A stretch of DNA of 64,000 bases from contig NC_019748.1 in the NCBI RefSeq assembly GCF_000317575.1, positions 512,001 to 576,000 of the forward strand, written 5' to 3'. The stretch is from Stanieria cyanosphaera PCC 7437. Its GTDB lineage: Bacteria; Cyanobacteriota; Cyanobacteriia; Cyanobacteriales; Xenococcaceae. Within the stretch, counting starts at the first letter, position 1. Every line of letters begins with the position of its first letter. Of this stretch, positions 1-9,228 are shown in pieces. The notes below the pieces were generated by a model. That model ran no database searches and was not told where the DNA came from. It worked only from the letters and a program-made list of their open reading frames with translations. The position numbers and the translations under genes were made by a program.

Positions 1-1455
1 ATCGGTACAACCCTACGGGGAAGATACTATGTGATCAAACAATTGGGGCGAGGGGGGATTGGCATTACTTTCTTAGCAGAAGATCGACAATGTTTTAATT
101 GTCCTTGTGTTGTCAAACAACTCAAACCCCAAAGAAGCGACCGCAATACTTTAGCAATTTCTAGACGTTTATTTGCTGAAGAAGCTAACACTTTAGTTGA
201 TTTAGGAAGTCACGCTCAAATTCCTCGACTTCTGGCTTATTTTGAAGAAAACGAAGAATTTTTTTTAGTCCAAGAATTTATCGATGGTTACGATCTCACC
301 CAAGAAATTATTCCCGAACATTCATTAAGTGAAACTCAGGTTATTGAATTATTAAAAGATATTTGTAATGTCTTAGTTTTTATTCAACAACATGGTGTAA
401 TTCATCGAGATCTGAAACCTTCTAATTTGATGAGAAGGAAATCTGACGGCAAAATTATTGTCATTGATTTTGGCGCAGTTAAACGAATTAGCACTCACGT
501 CGCTAACACCCAGGGACAATTTACCCCTGTTACTCCTACAGTAGTAATTCAAAGTCAAGGTTATACTGCGTCCGAACAAATGAATGGTTTTCCTAGTTTT
601 AGTAGTGATATTTATAGTGTTGGTATAATCGCTATTCAAGCAATTACAGGATTATTTCCTAAACAATTATCCTTTGATGATCAAGGAGAAATTATTTGGC
701 GCGGTCGCATTCGTTCTGAATATAAATATTCACCAAATCTCTTAACTATTATTGAGCGAATGGTGCGTTATCTTCCTCAAGAACGCTATCAATCAGCTAT
801 AGCAGTTTTAGAAGATTTAGCTCAACTGGAAAATAATCAAAATCAACCCAATTTTACTACATTATCTCCTCAAAACAATCAACCAAAACTGCCAGAGCTT
901 TCTCACAAAATTTCTGTTCGTTTAATTAGTATTTTAGGGACAATTATAGTTATTTTGAGCTTTGGTTTTTGGAAATTATTAACTCCAACAAAAACCACTT
1001 TTTTAACCTATAGCGATCCAGAATACGGAATTAAAATTAATTATCCTAAAGATTGGTCTACTGAACCAAGAAATGATTTTTTTACGACAGGAATAATTTT
1101 TACTGCACCCGATCAAGAAACGCAAAACAATTTTCAGGAAAATATCAGCGTTATGATCGAAGAATTATCTACTCCTTTATCTCTTAGTGAATATACTAAT
1201 CAATCAATTCAAGAAATTAAAAAATTATCTGACCCTAATTTAACCTCTGCAAGTGTAGCGACTTTAGCCAATGGAGAAGCTAGAAAAGTAGTCTATCATG
1301 GAGAAGAAGGGAGAAATAAACTCCAAAGAATGCAAATTTGGACAATTAGAAATAATCGAGTTTATATTATTACTTATACGGCTGAAGCACAAAAGTATCA
1401 AAAATTTAGCCCGATAGTCAATAAAATGCTCAATTCTTTTGTAATTATCAAATAA
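1..1455 (+). CDS. Serine/threonine protein kinase with PsbP-like C-terminal domain (5' end outside window)
   Basis: The open frame already runs at base 1, reading IGTTLRGRYYVIKQLGRGG, so the start lies just upstream; the GTG at 31 is internal. Numbering from base 1, the Gly-rich loop is at residues 16-21, the catalytic loop HRDLKP at 135-140 and DFG at 156-158, all intact, so an active eukaryotic-type (PknB-like) kinase is expected. One membrane segment lies near 306-326. The C-terminal ~140 residues, with an EYGIKINYPKDW motif, resemble the PsbP/DUF1795 fold often fused to cyanobacterial kinases. A cytosolic kinase with an extracytoplasmic sensor is inferred. The ligand is unknown. Confidence 0.9.
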   Translation: MGTTLRGRYYVIKQLGRGGIGITFLAEDRQCFNCPCVVKQLKPQRSDRNTLAISRRLFAEEANTLVDLGSHAQIPRLLAYFEENEEFFLVQEFIDGYDLTQEIIPEHSLSETQVIELLKDICNVLVFIQQHGVIHRDLKPSNLMRRKSDGKIIVIDFGAVKRISTHVANTQGQFTPVTPTVVIQSQGYTASEQMNGFPSFSSDIYSVGIIAIQAITGLFPKQLSFDDQGEIIWRGRIRSEYKYSPNLLTIIERMVRYLPQERYQSAIAVLEDLAQLENNQNQPNFTTLSPQNNQPKLPELSHKISVRLISILGTIIVILSFGFWKLLTPTKTTFLTYSDPEYGIKINYPKDWSTEPRNDFFTTGIIFTAPDQETQNNFQENISVMIEELSTPLSLSEYTNQSIQEIKKLSDPNLTSASVATLANGEARKVVYHGEEGRNKLQRMQIWTIRNNRVYIITYTAEAQKYQKFSPIVNKMLNSFVIIK

Positions 1456-1498
1456 TTTTTAAAATTACTATTTAAATATTCAGCAGAGGATAATCAAA

Positions 1499-2476
1499 AT
1501 GGCAACAGGAATAATGATCGATGGCAAATGGCAAAAACAAAGCTATCAAAGCGATCGCAGTGGCAATTTTCAACGCAACCCAACTACTTTTCGCGATCGC
1601 ATAACTGCTGATGGTTCGAGTGGTTTTAAAGCAGAAGCTAATCGTTATCATTTATATGTTTCCTATGCTTGTCCTTGGGCGCACCGCACTTTAATTGTCA
1701 GAAAATTAAAAGGTTTAGAAGATGTTATTTCTCTTTCCGTAGTTCATCCTTTTATGGGCGATGAAGGTTGGACTTTTGCAGATTTTTCGGGTACTATTCC
1801 CGATCCAATTCATCATGCTAAATATTTACGAGAAATTTATGCCCATGCTGATTCAAATTATACAGGAAGAGTTACTGTTCCTATATTATGGGACAAACAA
1901 ACCAACAGAATTGTTAATAATGAATCTCGGGAAATTATCGAGATGTTTGATCAAGAATTGACTGCTTTAGCTACAAAAAAAATTACTTTATATCCAGAAC
2001 AATTAAAAGATCAAATTAATCAAACAATTGATGAGATTTATAATCCAATTAATAATGGAGTATATCGCGCAGGATTTGCTACTTCTCAAGAAGCTTACAA
2101 CGAAGCAGTGATCGAACTGTTTGAAAATTTAGATCATTGGAATCATATTTTAGGTGAACAAAGATTCTTATGTGGTAATAGTTTTACCGCAGCAGATATT
2201 TGTATGTTTACTACTTTATTACGCTTCGATTTAGTTTATTACGTTCACTTTAAATGTAATCTTCGTCATATTTGGGAATATGAAAATTTATGGAATTATC
2301 TCAAAGAAATTTATCAACATTCTGGAATTAAAGAAACTTGTAAATTAGATCATATCAAGCGTCATTATTATCAAAGTCATCCTCATATTAATCCTAGTGG
2401 TATTGTTCCTTTAGGTCCAATTATTGATTTTGATACGCCTCACAATCGTAATAAATTTAATTCCAAAGCAAATTAA
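1499..2476 (+). CDS. Glutathionyl-hydroquinone reductase (Xi-class glutathione S-transferase)
   Basis: The 325-residue protein has the length and motif of YqjG/ECM4-type glutathionyl-hydroquinone reductases, which reduce glutathionylated hydroquinones through a conserved Cys. CPWAHRT begins at Cys58, the expected catalytic Cys. The C-terminal half has the all-alpha GST fold (FTAADICMFTTLLRFD). The ATG is preceded by AGAGGA at a usable distance. A cytosolic detoxification enzyme is expected. The gene starts 44 bases after the kinase and may be cotranscribed, but no functional link is evident. Confidence 0.9.
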   Translation: MATGIMIDGKWQKQSYQSDRSGNFQRNPTTFRDRITADGSSGFKAEANRYHLYVSYACPWAHRTLIVRKLKGLEDVISLSVVHPFMGDEGWTFADFSGTIPDPIHHAKYLREIYAHADSNYTGRVTVPILWDKQTNRIVNNESREIIEMFDQELTALATKKITLYPEQLKDQINQTIDEIYNPINNGVYRAGFATSQEAYNEAVIELFENLDHWNHILGEQRFLCGNSFTAADICMFTTLLRFDLVYYVHFKCNLRHIWEYENLWNYLKEIYQHSGIKETCKLDHIKRHYYQSHPHINPSGIVPLGPIIDFDTPHNRNKFNSKAN

Positions 2477-2798
2477 GTAATGCGATCGCATACATTGGGA
2501 CAATAATAAAAGGAGAAATAATTGCTTTCAAAGGAGTCAAAAAATATATTTGTTGCTTACAAGAGAATTTGAGAAAAGATCAAAGACACAGCAATTTTTT
2601 GAAGGCGTAATTCTGGAGTATCCCCAGAATGTTGACCGCTCGAATTAGATAGGTTTATACGGAAGTTTGTGGGTTGAAAATTTTCAAATATGTCATCATT
2701 GGATTGGAAAATTAATGGTACTGACTCCCGACAAACTACCTTTTTACCAACAGAGTATGATAGCGACAAAGCTTATTCTCTCATCCTCAAGAGTGTGT
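2477..2798. other. Gap between convergent genes, no gene recognised
   Basis: It begins with a HIP1-containing stretch. Short frames exist on both strands (70 codons on minus from 2769, about 47 codons on plus from 2691), but neither has a recognisable family, a clear ribosome-binding site or similarity to neighbours. They may be remnants of a lost gene. Confidence 0.4.
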
Positions 2799-2842
2799 TG
2801 TCACCCCCTAGACTTAACGTTCCTAGAACGTGTTAGGTGACA
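2799..2842. terminator. Hairpin between convergent genes
   Basis: TGTCACC at 2799-2805 pairs with GGTGACA at 2836-2842. An inner stem ACGTTC (2817-2822) pairs with GAACGT (2826-2831). It overlaps the last codons of the leftward acyl-CoA-dehydrogenase-like gene and follows the rightward GST gene, so it could act in both directions. No clear T-run follows. Confidence 0.4.
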
Positions 2843-3983
2843 CCCCCAGTGCCAACTTACCAGCAAGTTGGCGTTGAGCTTCTTCCCGTAATGGATGATA
2901 TCTAACACCTTGAGCATCTCGAAACAGTTTTTCTAGACCAAAAGAACGTTGAAAAGCTCTTCCACCAGCAATTTCCATTGCCAAATCCATCGTATTTAAT
3001 ACACTTTTAGCAACTATGGTACGTCCGATCATCACTTGATTGCTAGTTTCTAAACCTAACTGATTAGACTCAGAAAGAACAATCATCTGTTGCAGTGCTA
3101 ACTTAGCTGTAGCTAATTCATTTTCTAAACCACCAACTAGATAACAAATATGGGAATCATTTTGTCGCTGAGTCGCTTCTTGAACAACTAACTTTCTCGC
3201 AGCCTCGGCGATACCAACGTATACGGAGTAAATAATCGGGAAAGCGATCGCCGTAATTAAATGAAAAGCGGGATGCCATTTGCCAGCAGGACGGCGTAAA
3301 GCGATCTTCTGTTCTGGCACAAAAACATTAGAGAGTCTCACATTGTGAGAACCAGTTCCCCTCATGCCCATAGCTTGCCATACAGGTTCGACCGATACTC
3401 CTGGTGTATTCATTGGTAATGCAAAATGTAGTACTGTTTTTCCTGCTGTAGGGTCTTCATAGACAGCACTGGTAATTAACAAATCCCCTGTGGGAACACC
3501 ACTAACAAAACTTTTGCAGGCATTAATAATAAAACCACCTTCAGTGAGTGTTGCTGTTCCTGAACCATTAAGCCAGTCTCCACCGCCAGTACTGAGTAAC
3601 ATAATTTGCTCAGTAGCAATGCGACGAAGTAAACCTTCAACATCCGCATTTTGATGCTGCCACTTCCAGACATTGACCATTACTTGATGAGTATGCATCG
3701 ATAGTGCTAATGCTGTGGAACTGCAATGACGACCTAAAATACGCAATATATCGCAAATTTCTCTGTAGCTTGCACCCCCACCACCAAATTCAACTGGTAC
3801 TCCTGCTCTTGTTAGCCCAGATTCTTGAAGAAGAGCAAAATTCTTGGTGACAAAACAATCGGAATCATCGGCTAAAAGTTCTTCTTTGGCACATTGTTGT
3901 CCTATAGATTCTGCTAAGGTACGCCAATCAACAGTTTGAGACTGAGGATAATCTTTAAGTTCTAGCATAATTATTTGTTGCAC
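2823..3983 (-). CDS. Acyl-CoA dehydrogenase-like flavoprotein
   Basis: The 386 residues match the length and fold of the acyl-CoA dehydrogenase family: helical N-domain, central beta domain around GMRGTGSHNVRLSNVFVP and a C-terminal helical bundle with AGGRAF. In true dehydrogenases the catalytic Glu commonly lies in a YEG-type motif near the end. Here the segment reads RDAQGVRYHPLREEAQ without it, so a flavin-dependent monooxygenase or desulfurisation-type (DszC/SfnC-like) activity is as likely as dehydrogenation. The GTG at 3983 has GGAG almost touching it; the ATG at 3968 is an alternative start. It is divergent from an HxlR-type regulator 101 bases away, which probably controls it. Confidence 0.8.
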   Translation of the reverse strand: MQQIIMLELKDYPQSQTVDWRTLAESIGQQCAKEELLADDSDCFVTKNFALLQESGLTRAGVPVEFGGGGASYREICDILRILGRHCSSTALALSMHTHQVMVNVWKWQHQNADVEGLLRRIATEQIMLLSTGGGDWLNGSGTATLTEGGFIINACKSFVSGVPTGDLLITSAVYEDPTAGKTVLHFALPMNTPGVSVEPVWQAMGMRGTGSHNVRLSNVFVPEQKIALRRPAGKWHPAFHLITAIAFPIIYSVYVGIAEAARKLVVQEATQRQNDSHICYLVGGLENELATAKLALQQMIVLSESNQLGLETSNQVMIGRTIVAKSVLNTMDLAMEIAGGRAFQRSFGLEKLFRDAQGVRYHPLREEAQRQLAGKLALGVSPNTF

Positions 3984-4084
3984 TCCATGTGAAATCTTGT
4001 GTTGTTTTTATTCTGCGACAGGAAAAATTGTCATACTAGATCACAATCTGAACCTGAGAAGAGAAAGTTAAAAACAGAAGCAAA

Positions 4085-4810
4085 ATGAGTAAGAGTTACG
4101 GTCAATATTGTCCAGTTGCCAGGGCAGCAGAAGCCATGTGCGAACGCTGGACACCACTAATTTTGCGTGAAATGATGTCTGGTAGTTGCCATTTCAATGA
4201 AATTAGTCGTGGAGTTCCTTTAATGTCACGCGCTCTGTTGATTAAACGCTTGAAGGAAATGGAAAATGCAGGTCTTATTACCCGTCAAGAAAAGAAAATA
4301 GGACAAGGCTCACTTTATCTCTTGACAGAAGCGGGGGAAGCTTTACGCCCCATCATTGAAGCAATGGGTGTATGGGCGCAGCATTGGACGAGCGATCGCC
4401 TTTTCGCAGAACAACTCGATCCTGCATTGTTTATGTGGTCGCTACGACGAGGTTTTAATTTAGATGCGATGCCTGAAGAAAAAATTGTCTTCCAATTTGA
4501 CTTGAGAAACATCCCCAAACAGAGCATCCAACAACGTAGTTATTGGGTAGTAGTAGAACAAAGAAGGGTTGATGTCTGTATGCAAGATCCAGGTTTTGAA
4601 GTTGATATTTTAATTACAGCAGAGCTTAGTGCGCTCGTTCATGTGGTAATGGGCTACGATCCTCTCGATTTGGCATTAAAATCCCAAAAAATCAATTTTG
4701 AAGGAGAGCGAAAGTTAGTTTCTCAAATTCCGACTTGGTTATATCTTAATCAGGAACGAAGATATCTATCGGGAATTGCTCCTAAAACATTGGGTGAAAT
4801 GTTTGGCTAA
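4085..4810 (+). CDS. HxlR-family transcriptional regulator with C-terminal extension
   Basis: Residues ~5-95 form the HxlR/MarR-like winged helix (YCPVARAAEAMCERWTPLIL, then LKEMENAGLITRQE and LTEAGEAL). Most HxlR proteins are ~110-150 residues. This one is 241, with a C-terminal region (~120-220) resembling the SCP2-like sterol-carrier domain attached to some HxlR regulators, probably a hydrophobic ligand sensor. Cys residues near the N-terminus could sense electrophiles, though this is inference. The divergent arrangement with the acyl-CoA-dehydrogenase-like gene suggests control of that gene and itself from the shared 101-bp intergenic region. Confidence 0.85.
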   Translation: MSKSYGQYCPVARAAEAMCERWTPLILREMMSGSCHFNEISRGVPLMSRALLIKRLKEMENAGLITRQEKKIGQGSLYLLTEAGEALRPIIEAMGVWAQHWTSDRLFAEQLDPALFMWSLRRGFNLDAMPEEKIVFQFDLRNIPKQSIQQRSYWVVVEQRRVDVCMQDPGFEVDILITAELSALVHVVMGYDPLDLALKSQKINFEGERKLVSQIPTWLYLNQERRYLSGIAPKTLGEMFG

Positions 4811-4905
4811 ATAAACCTAATATTTCTTAGCTTAAAGCGGACATTTCGCAAGTAGGTCAGTAGATTCAATAATATTAAAGTAGAGCAAGGTAGGCATTGC
4901 CCAAC

Positions 4906-5856
4906 TTACATTTTATTCATAAATTTTATTTCAAATATATAATCAGTATCGTAAGTACGAACATACAATTTATTGCCTTTACGAATAATATAATCTGGAG
5001 CAGTTTTTAAATTAATTTGCTGTAAAACCTTACCGTTATTTTTATCAATTAAATAAAGAAAATCTGGTTCAGCAGTAAAACCATAACCACAGATAATTAC
5101 TTCATTAATAATTTCAAAATTACCTGCATTACATACTAAGGGTTGACTACGCCATATAATTTGATTATTGTCTGTATTAATTGCGGTGAGATAACCATTC
5201 ATGCCTAAAGAAGATTGAGCATAAGTATTATGCCTATGAGATACATACAAAATATTATCTTCCTGATTAACCCAAGTTAAACTTTGATTAACAAAATCTA
5301 GGTCGCTTTCTACATAATCTGGTGATAATGAATAATTACTGAAATCATAACCAGCAGTAAATTGATGAGAATCTGAATCATAACTAAATAAATAGCGACC
5401 ATCACCATAATCATTACCATAAATTAAGAAATCGCGGTCGCGGTAATGAATCGCTTTAACTAAAATATTATCTCCAAAAGATCTAGGAAGATAATCAGGA
5501 AGATCGCCTAATTGATTAAGATTAAAATTGGGAACTTGATAAGTTGGTAAGGATAAGTTATTACGCTCAAACCAAGCTTCAGTATCAGTAATTTGATTTG
5601 GTGTAGTAGAGATTAATTGAAGTTCGATGGAACTTGAGCGATTAGGATTATTTTTAGGTGCATCTTGACGAAAAGGAGGTACTCCTAATTCAATTAAATT
5701 AAATTCATTAATATTGTTCGTGTCGTTTTGAATATTGTCGGCTCTTACTAAAGATAAATTAAACATAGATGATAATTTTGTTGTAGTAATACTTAAGATT
5801 AAACCGAGCAAACCAGCTAAAAATAATTGATTGACTTTTAATAATTTTTTATTCAT
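4906..5856 (-). CDS. Secreted beta-propeller-like hypothetical protein
   Basis: I prefer the ATG at 5856, giving MNKKLLKVNQLFLAGLLGLILS, a typical positive-hydrophobic export signal. The longer start at 5886 adds ten residues before it. The mature part carries PQQ/WD-like blade motifs (NQIIWRSQPL, LYLIDKNNGKVLQQI), consistent with a partial PQQ-type propeller. No catalytic motif is seen. It is probably periplasmic or lipid-anchored by an uncleaved signal. The function is not recognised. Confidence 0.7.
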   Translation of the reverse strand: MNKKLLKVNQLFLAGLLGLILSITTTKLSSMFNLSLVRADNIQNDTNNINEFNLIELGVPPFRQDAPKNNPNRSSSIELQLISTTPNQITDTEAWFERNNLSLPTYQVPNFNLNQLGDLPDYLPRSFGDNILVKAIHYRDRDFLIYGNDYGDGRYLFSYDSDSHQFTAGYDFSNYSLSPDYVESDLDFVNQSLTWVNQEDNILYVSHRHNTYAQSSLGMNGYLTAINTDNNQIIWRSQPLVCNAGNFEIINEVIICGYGFTAEPDFLYLIDKNNGKVLQQINLKTAPDYIIRKGNKLYVRTYDTDYIFEIKFMNKM

Positions 5857-6071
5857 TACTAAATAACAAATGACAAATTGTCCCAATTTTTAAAACCATA
5901 ATCTTAGAACCAATGACGGTTCATTCTTACCAAGATAAAAATACTTTTTCAGTAATTATCAATCTAATCTTGAGACTGATTTTACTAACCAAAAGTTGCT
6001 TGATTGCGAATTGTAAATAGACAATTAATGATATGATTTAAAGCCGAGATAAATAAACTACTTTAGTAAAT

Positions 6072-6500
6072 GTGACTCATCGTAATCCTGCACCTACAGT
6101 AGATATCATTATTGAACTAAGCGACCGCTTAGAGCGACCAATTATTCTGATCGAACGAAAAAATACTCCTTTTGGTTGGGCAATTCCAGGAGGTTTTATC
6201 GATTATGGCGAGTCAGCCGAAACCGCAGCTATTAGGGAAGCCAAAGAAGAAGTAAGCTTAGATGTAGAATTAGTAGAACAATTTCAAGTCTACTCCGAGC
6301 CAAACCGCGATCCTCGTCAACATACTCTAGCAATTGTCTTTATTGCTAAGGCAACTGGACAACCTCAAGCAGCCGACGATGCCAAAAATATCGGTATCTT
6401 TCACTCTGGGGAAATTCCAACCTCTCTCTGTTTCGATCACGATCGCATTATGAAAGATTATTGGCGTTATCGTCATTATGGCATTCGTCCCCACTATTAA
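6072..6500 (+). CDS. NUDIX hydrolase
   Basis: The protein contains a complete NUDIX box, G-x5-E-x7-REAKEE at roughly residues 38-60 (GGFIDYGE then REAKEEVSL), which binds the metal and hydrolyses a nucleoside diphosphate linked to another moiety. Its 142-residue length fits small ADP-ribose pyrophosphatase or MutT-like enzymes; the substrate cannot be assigned. Translation starts at GTG 6072. It lies nine bases before ridA on the same strand, so the two are probably cotranscribed as a metabolite-repair pair. Confidence 0.9.
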   Translation: MTHRNPAPTVDIIIELSDRLERPIILIERKNTPFGWAIPGGFIDYGESAETAAIREAKEEVSLDVELVEQFQVYSEPNRDPRQHTLAIVFIAKATGQPQAADDAKNIGIFHSGEIPTSLCFDHDRIMKDYWRYRHYGIRPHY

Positions 6501-6509
6501 AATTGAAAT

Positions 6510-6899
6510 ATGAGTAAAAAAATTATCCGCACCCAAAACGCACCTGCACCTGTAGGGCCATATAATCAAGCGATCGCAACTTCTGGACAAATGATTTTTG
6601 TAGCTGGACAAATTGCCCTCGATCCCCACACAGGGGAAATTGTCGGCAGTGGAGATGTTGCCAAACAAACTCAGCAAGTCATGAATAATATTGAAGCGAT
6701 TTTAAAAGAAGCTGGTGCTAATTGGGAAAATGTAGTCAAAACTTCAGTATTTTTAACCGATCTAGGTACTTTTGGTACTGTCAATCAAGTTTACGCCCAA
6801 TATTTCGATGAAGCAACCGCTCCCGCCCGTGCTTGTGTTGAAGTATCTCGTTTACCCAAAGATGTTTTAGTAGAAATTGAATGTATTGCCGTAATATAG
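6510..6899 (+). CDS. ridA: RidA family reactive enamine/imine deaminase
   Basis: The full-length 129-residue RidA (YjgF/YER057c/UK114) protein has the family signatures GPYNQAI, FVAGQIALDP and PARACVEVSRLPKDV. The Arg of PARACVEV binds the substrate carboxylate. RidA hydrolyses reactive 2-aminoacrylate and related imines released by PLP enzymes. It acts as a cytosolic trimer. It follows the NUDIX gene closely. The stop codon TAG is part of a TATAGC-type dispersed element end beginning at 6895, so a repeat lies exactly at the 3' boundary. Confidence 0.93.
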   Translation: MSKKIIRTQNAPAPVGPYNQAIATSGQMIFVAGQIALDPHTGEIVGSGDVAKQTQQVMNNIEAILKEAGANWENVVKTSVFLTDLGTFGTVNQVYAQYFDEATAPARACVEVSRLPKDVLVEIECIAVI

Positions 6900-6930
6900 C
6901 GGTTCTCAGGTTAAGGAGATACAGTCAAAA
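6895..6930 (+). repeat. Solo end of TATAGC-type dispersed element
   Basis: TATAGCGGTTCTCAG followed by GAGATACAG matches the left end of the larger element at 56839. No matching right end is visible nearby, so this looks like a truncated copy. It supplies the ridA stop codon. Confidence 0.55.
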
Positions 6931-7103
6931 CCCCGATCTCAGCTTTAATGAGGTAAGAAACAGATTGCTTTAAAAATCTTTTGATAAATTTAACCAATAA
7001 AAGATAAAAGAAACTTATATTGCATTTAGGTTGTCATCTATTGAGCTTATGTCTAAACTGAATATAGTTCAACTAGATAAGATTTCAATAACTAAACATC
7101 GAT

Positions 7104-7400
7104 ATGTCAAGCTTAACCGAAAAAAACAACTATCAATTGCCCAATCCACTCCGATTCATTCAAAAACAGTTTGATAACTTAGAAATTAAGTCAGAACAAG
7201 TAGCACGTCAAATTGTCAGGTTAATTCCTGCTCAATGTCCTTTTGCTCGTGAAGTTCGTTTGTTTGGTAGAGTTATGTTTCGCATTCCTCCACTTTGTAA
7301 ACTAAATCCTCTTTACGAACAGTTGATGACTTTGAGATTTCGCGCACTTTGTTTTCTTGCCGAGCAATGTGGTGAAGATATTACAATCTACTGTACGTAA
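7104..7400 (+). CDS. Mo-dependent nitrogenase C-terminal family protein
   Basis: The 98-residue protein matches the cyanobacterial family annotated as Mo-dependent nitrogenase C-terminal domain (motifs IPAQCPFAREVRLFGR, IPPLCKLNPLYEQL and LRFRALCFLAEQCGED). Despite the name, members are stand-alone small proteins with conserved Cys residues found in many cyanobacteria, and their function is not established. No nif gene occurs in this window, so a nitrogen fixation role cannot be inferred from context. Confidence 0.8.
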   Translation: MSSLTEKNNYQLPNPLRFIQKQFDNLEIKSEQVARQIVRLIPAQCPFAREVRLFGRVMFRIPPLCKLNPLYEQLMTLRFRALCFLAEQCGEDITIYCT

Positions 7401-7651
7401 ATAAAAAGCTAATTTGCCGTTGATTATGCTTTGAAAGGACTTAACCAAACAACTTTTCTGTTTTAATGTCAGTAATTGTAGCGAATATTCATTTTCAATT
7501 AATTTACTTCAATTAAAGTTGGTTATGTTCGTTAAGTTTTCCTCACTACATCTTCAAAAGTAGTAATAGTGAATCAACACTAACAATTAACGAGCGCAAT
7601 CATTAAAAATATTTGTCACAATAAAAAAATTGTTCGCTCAAACTGACTACT

Positions 7652-9007
7652 ATGAGACAACCACCTGGCCCTCCAAATTCTCGCTGGTTGAGAAAGTTAC
7701 GTCTGTTTAAGTTTATTTTTCAGCCTTTAGAATACTTTAACGAAAACTATCAGCGTTATGGCGATATTTATCAACTTGGCAGACAAAACTCTCCTCCTTT
7801 TGTGGTTCTCAGTAATCCTCAAGCGATTAAAGAAGTTTTTACTACTCCATCCGAACAGTTTGAAATTGGTAAAAATAATACCGATTTAAAATTTCTAGTC
7901 GGCGAAAACTCTTTAATTATTCAAGATGGGGAATTTCATCAACGTCAAAGAAAGTTGTTAATGCCTGTTTTTCATGGAGAATGTTTGCAAAGTTATGGCG
8001 AACAAATAATTGAAATTACTAAACAGGTAACCAATCAATGGCAAACAGGAAAATTGATCCGAGTCCGCACCTATATGCAAGAAATTACTCTGCGAGTGAT
8101 TTTACAAATTGTCTTTGGACTCAACTCTCAACAATCGCGTTACGAACAACTGCGACAACTTCTTTGTGCTTGGTTAGAGATCATCAGTTCTCCTTTAAGT
8201 TCTAGTTTAATTTTCTTTGAATTTCTCCGCCAAGATTGGGGTGCATCGAGTCCTTGGGGTCGTTTTGTTCGTTTAAGAAAACAAATCAAAGAGTTACTGT
8301 ACGAGGAAATTAAAGCGCGTCGAGAACAACAACCAATAGGCAATGATATTTTAAGTTTACTTTTAGCCACAACCGATGAATCTGGCAAACCCATGACTGA
8401 TGAAGAAATTCATGATGAGTTAATCACCATGTTGATGGCAGGTCATGAAACTACTGCTTCTGCGTTAGTTTGGGCATTATATTGGGTTCATTATCTTCCT
8501 CAAGTTAAAGAAAAAATACTTCATGAATTAAATGAATTGGGTGAGGAAAGAACTTGGCATCAAATCGTTCAATTACCTTATCTCAACGCTACAATTGCCG
8601 AAACCTTAAGAATTTATCCGATTACGACTGGTACATTTACTCGTAGATCGAAAGCACCTTTACAAGTTTTAGATTATCAGTTTCCCGCAGGAACTGCTTT
8701 TGGTATTTCTATTTATTTAACTCATTGGCGAGAAGATCTTTATCCTCAACCCGAACTATTTCGACCAGAACGTTTTTTAGAAAGACAGTATTCGCCTTAT
8801 GAATATCTGCCTTTTGGTGGTGGAAATCGCCGTTGTTTGGGTTCAGCTTTGGCACAAATGGAAATAAAACTAGTGATTGCAAGCATCTTATCCGATTGGC
8901 AACTAGCACTAACTAATCATCTTCTTCTCAAACCAGTGCGACGAGGATTAACTATTGCTGCCCCTAATAATTTTAAGATCAAAGTATGCGATCGCTTTAA
9001 TAATTAG
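7652..9007 (+). CDS. Cytochrome P450 (CYP110-like)
   Basis: The 451-residue cytosolic-type P450 has all core motifs. AGHETT on the I helix starts at 263, ExxR is at Glu317-Arg320, and the haem-binding loop FGGGNRRCLG carries the Cys395 thiolate ligand. The N-terminus MRQPPGPP has the proline-rich start without a membrane anchor seen in cyanobacterial CYP110 enzymes, known as fatty acid or terpene hydroxylases. The substrate is not determinable. It is monocistronic by spacing, with no ferredoxin or reductase adjacent. Confidence 0.92.
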   Translation: MRQPPGPPNSRWLRKLRLFKFIFQPLEYFNENYQRYGDIYQLGRQNSPPFVVLSNPQAIKEVFTTPSEQFEIGKNNTDLKFLVGENSLIIQDGEFHQRQRKLLMPVFHGECLQSYGEQIIEITKQVTNQWQTGKLIRVRTYMQEITLRVILQIVFGLNSQQSRYEQLRQLLCAWLEIISSPLSSSLIFFEFLRQDWGASSPWGRFVRLRKQIKELLYEEIKARREQQPIGNDILSLLLATTDESGKPMTDEEIHDELITMLMAGHETTASALVWALYWVHYLPQVKEKILHELNELGEERTWHQIVQLPYLNATIAETLRIYPITTGTFTRRSKAPLQVLDYQFPAGTAFGISIYLTHWREDLYPQPELFRPERFLERQYSPYEYLPFGGGNRRCLGSALAQMEIKLVIASILSDWQLALTNHLLLKPVRRGLTIAAPNNFKIKVCDRFNN

Positions 9008-9172
9008 TAATTTTGTTCTGTAGAGTCAAGCGCAGTAACATTAATTATTTCAATCTAGAGTAAACTACTCAAACTAATTATTTAAATCGCCTATTGATTT
9101 TATCCTCTTTTGTTGTATTATTGTATTGTTGCGTTATTCATAACGTAAGCCAAGACATATTAAGGATTTTTG

Positions 9173-9223
9173 TCCTCCTATGAACCAGTCCCCAAGGGCT
9201 GAGTGTGTCTATTTGTAGGAGGA
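9173..9223 (+). promoter_or_regulatory. Hairpin that sequesters the ribosome-binding site of the next gene
   Basis: TCCTCCTA at 9173-9180 is a perfect reverse complement of TAGGAGGA at 9216-9223, and the latter is the Shine-Dalgarno of the gene starting at 9229. The 35-base interval holds a smaller possible stem (AGTCCCC / GGGCT). Formation of the outer stem would hide the ribosome-binding site, a layout typical of riboswitches, thermosensors or attenuated leaders. No known riboswitch class is recognised. Confidence 0.5.
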
Positions 9224-9228
9224 AATGA

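Noticed and set aside
2557-2769. 70-codon minus-strand frame
   Set aside because: No family, no convincing start, and it lies between convergent genes.
7104-7400. Evidence for nitrogen fixation
   Set aside because: The family name suggests it, but no nif gene is present and the family is widespread in non-fixers.
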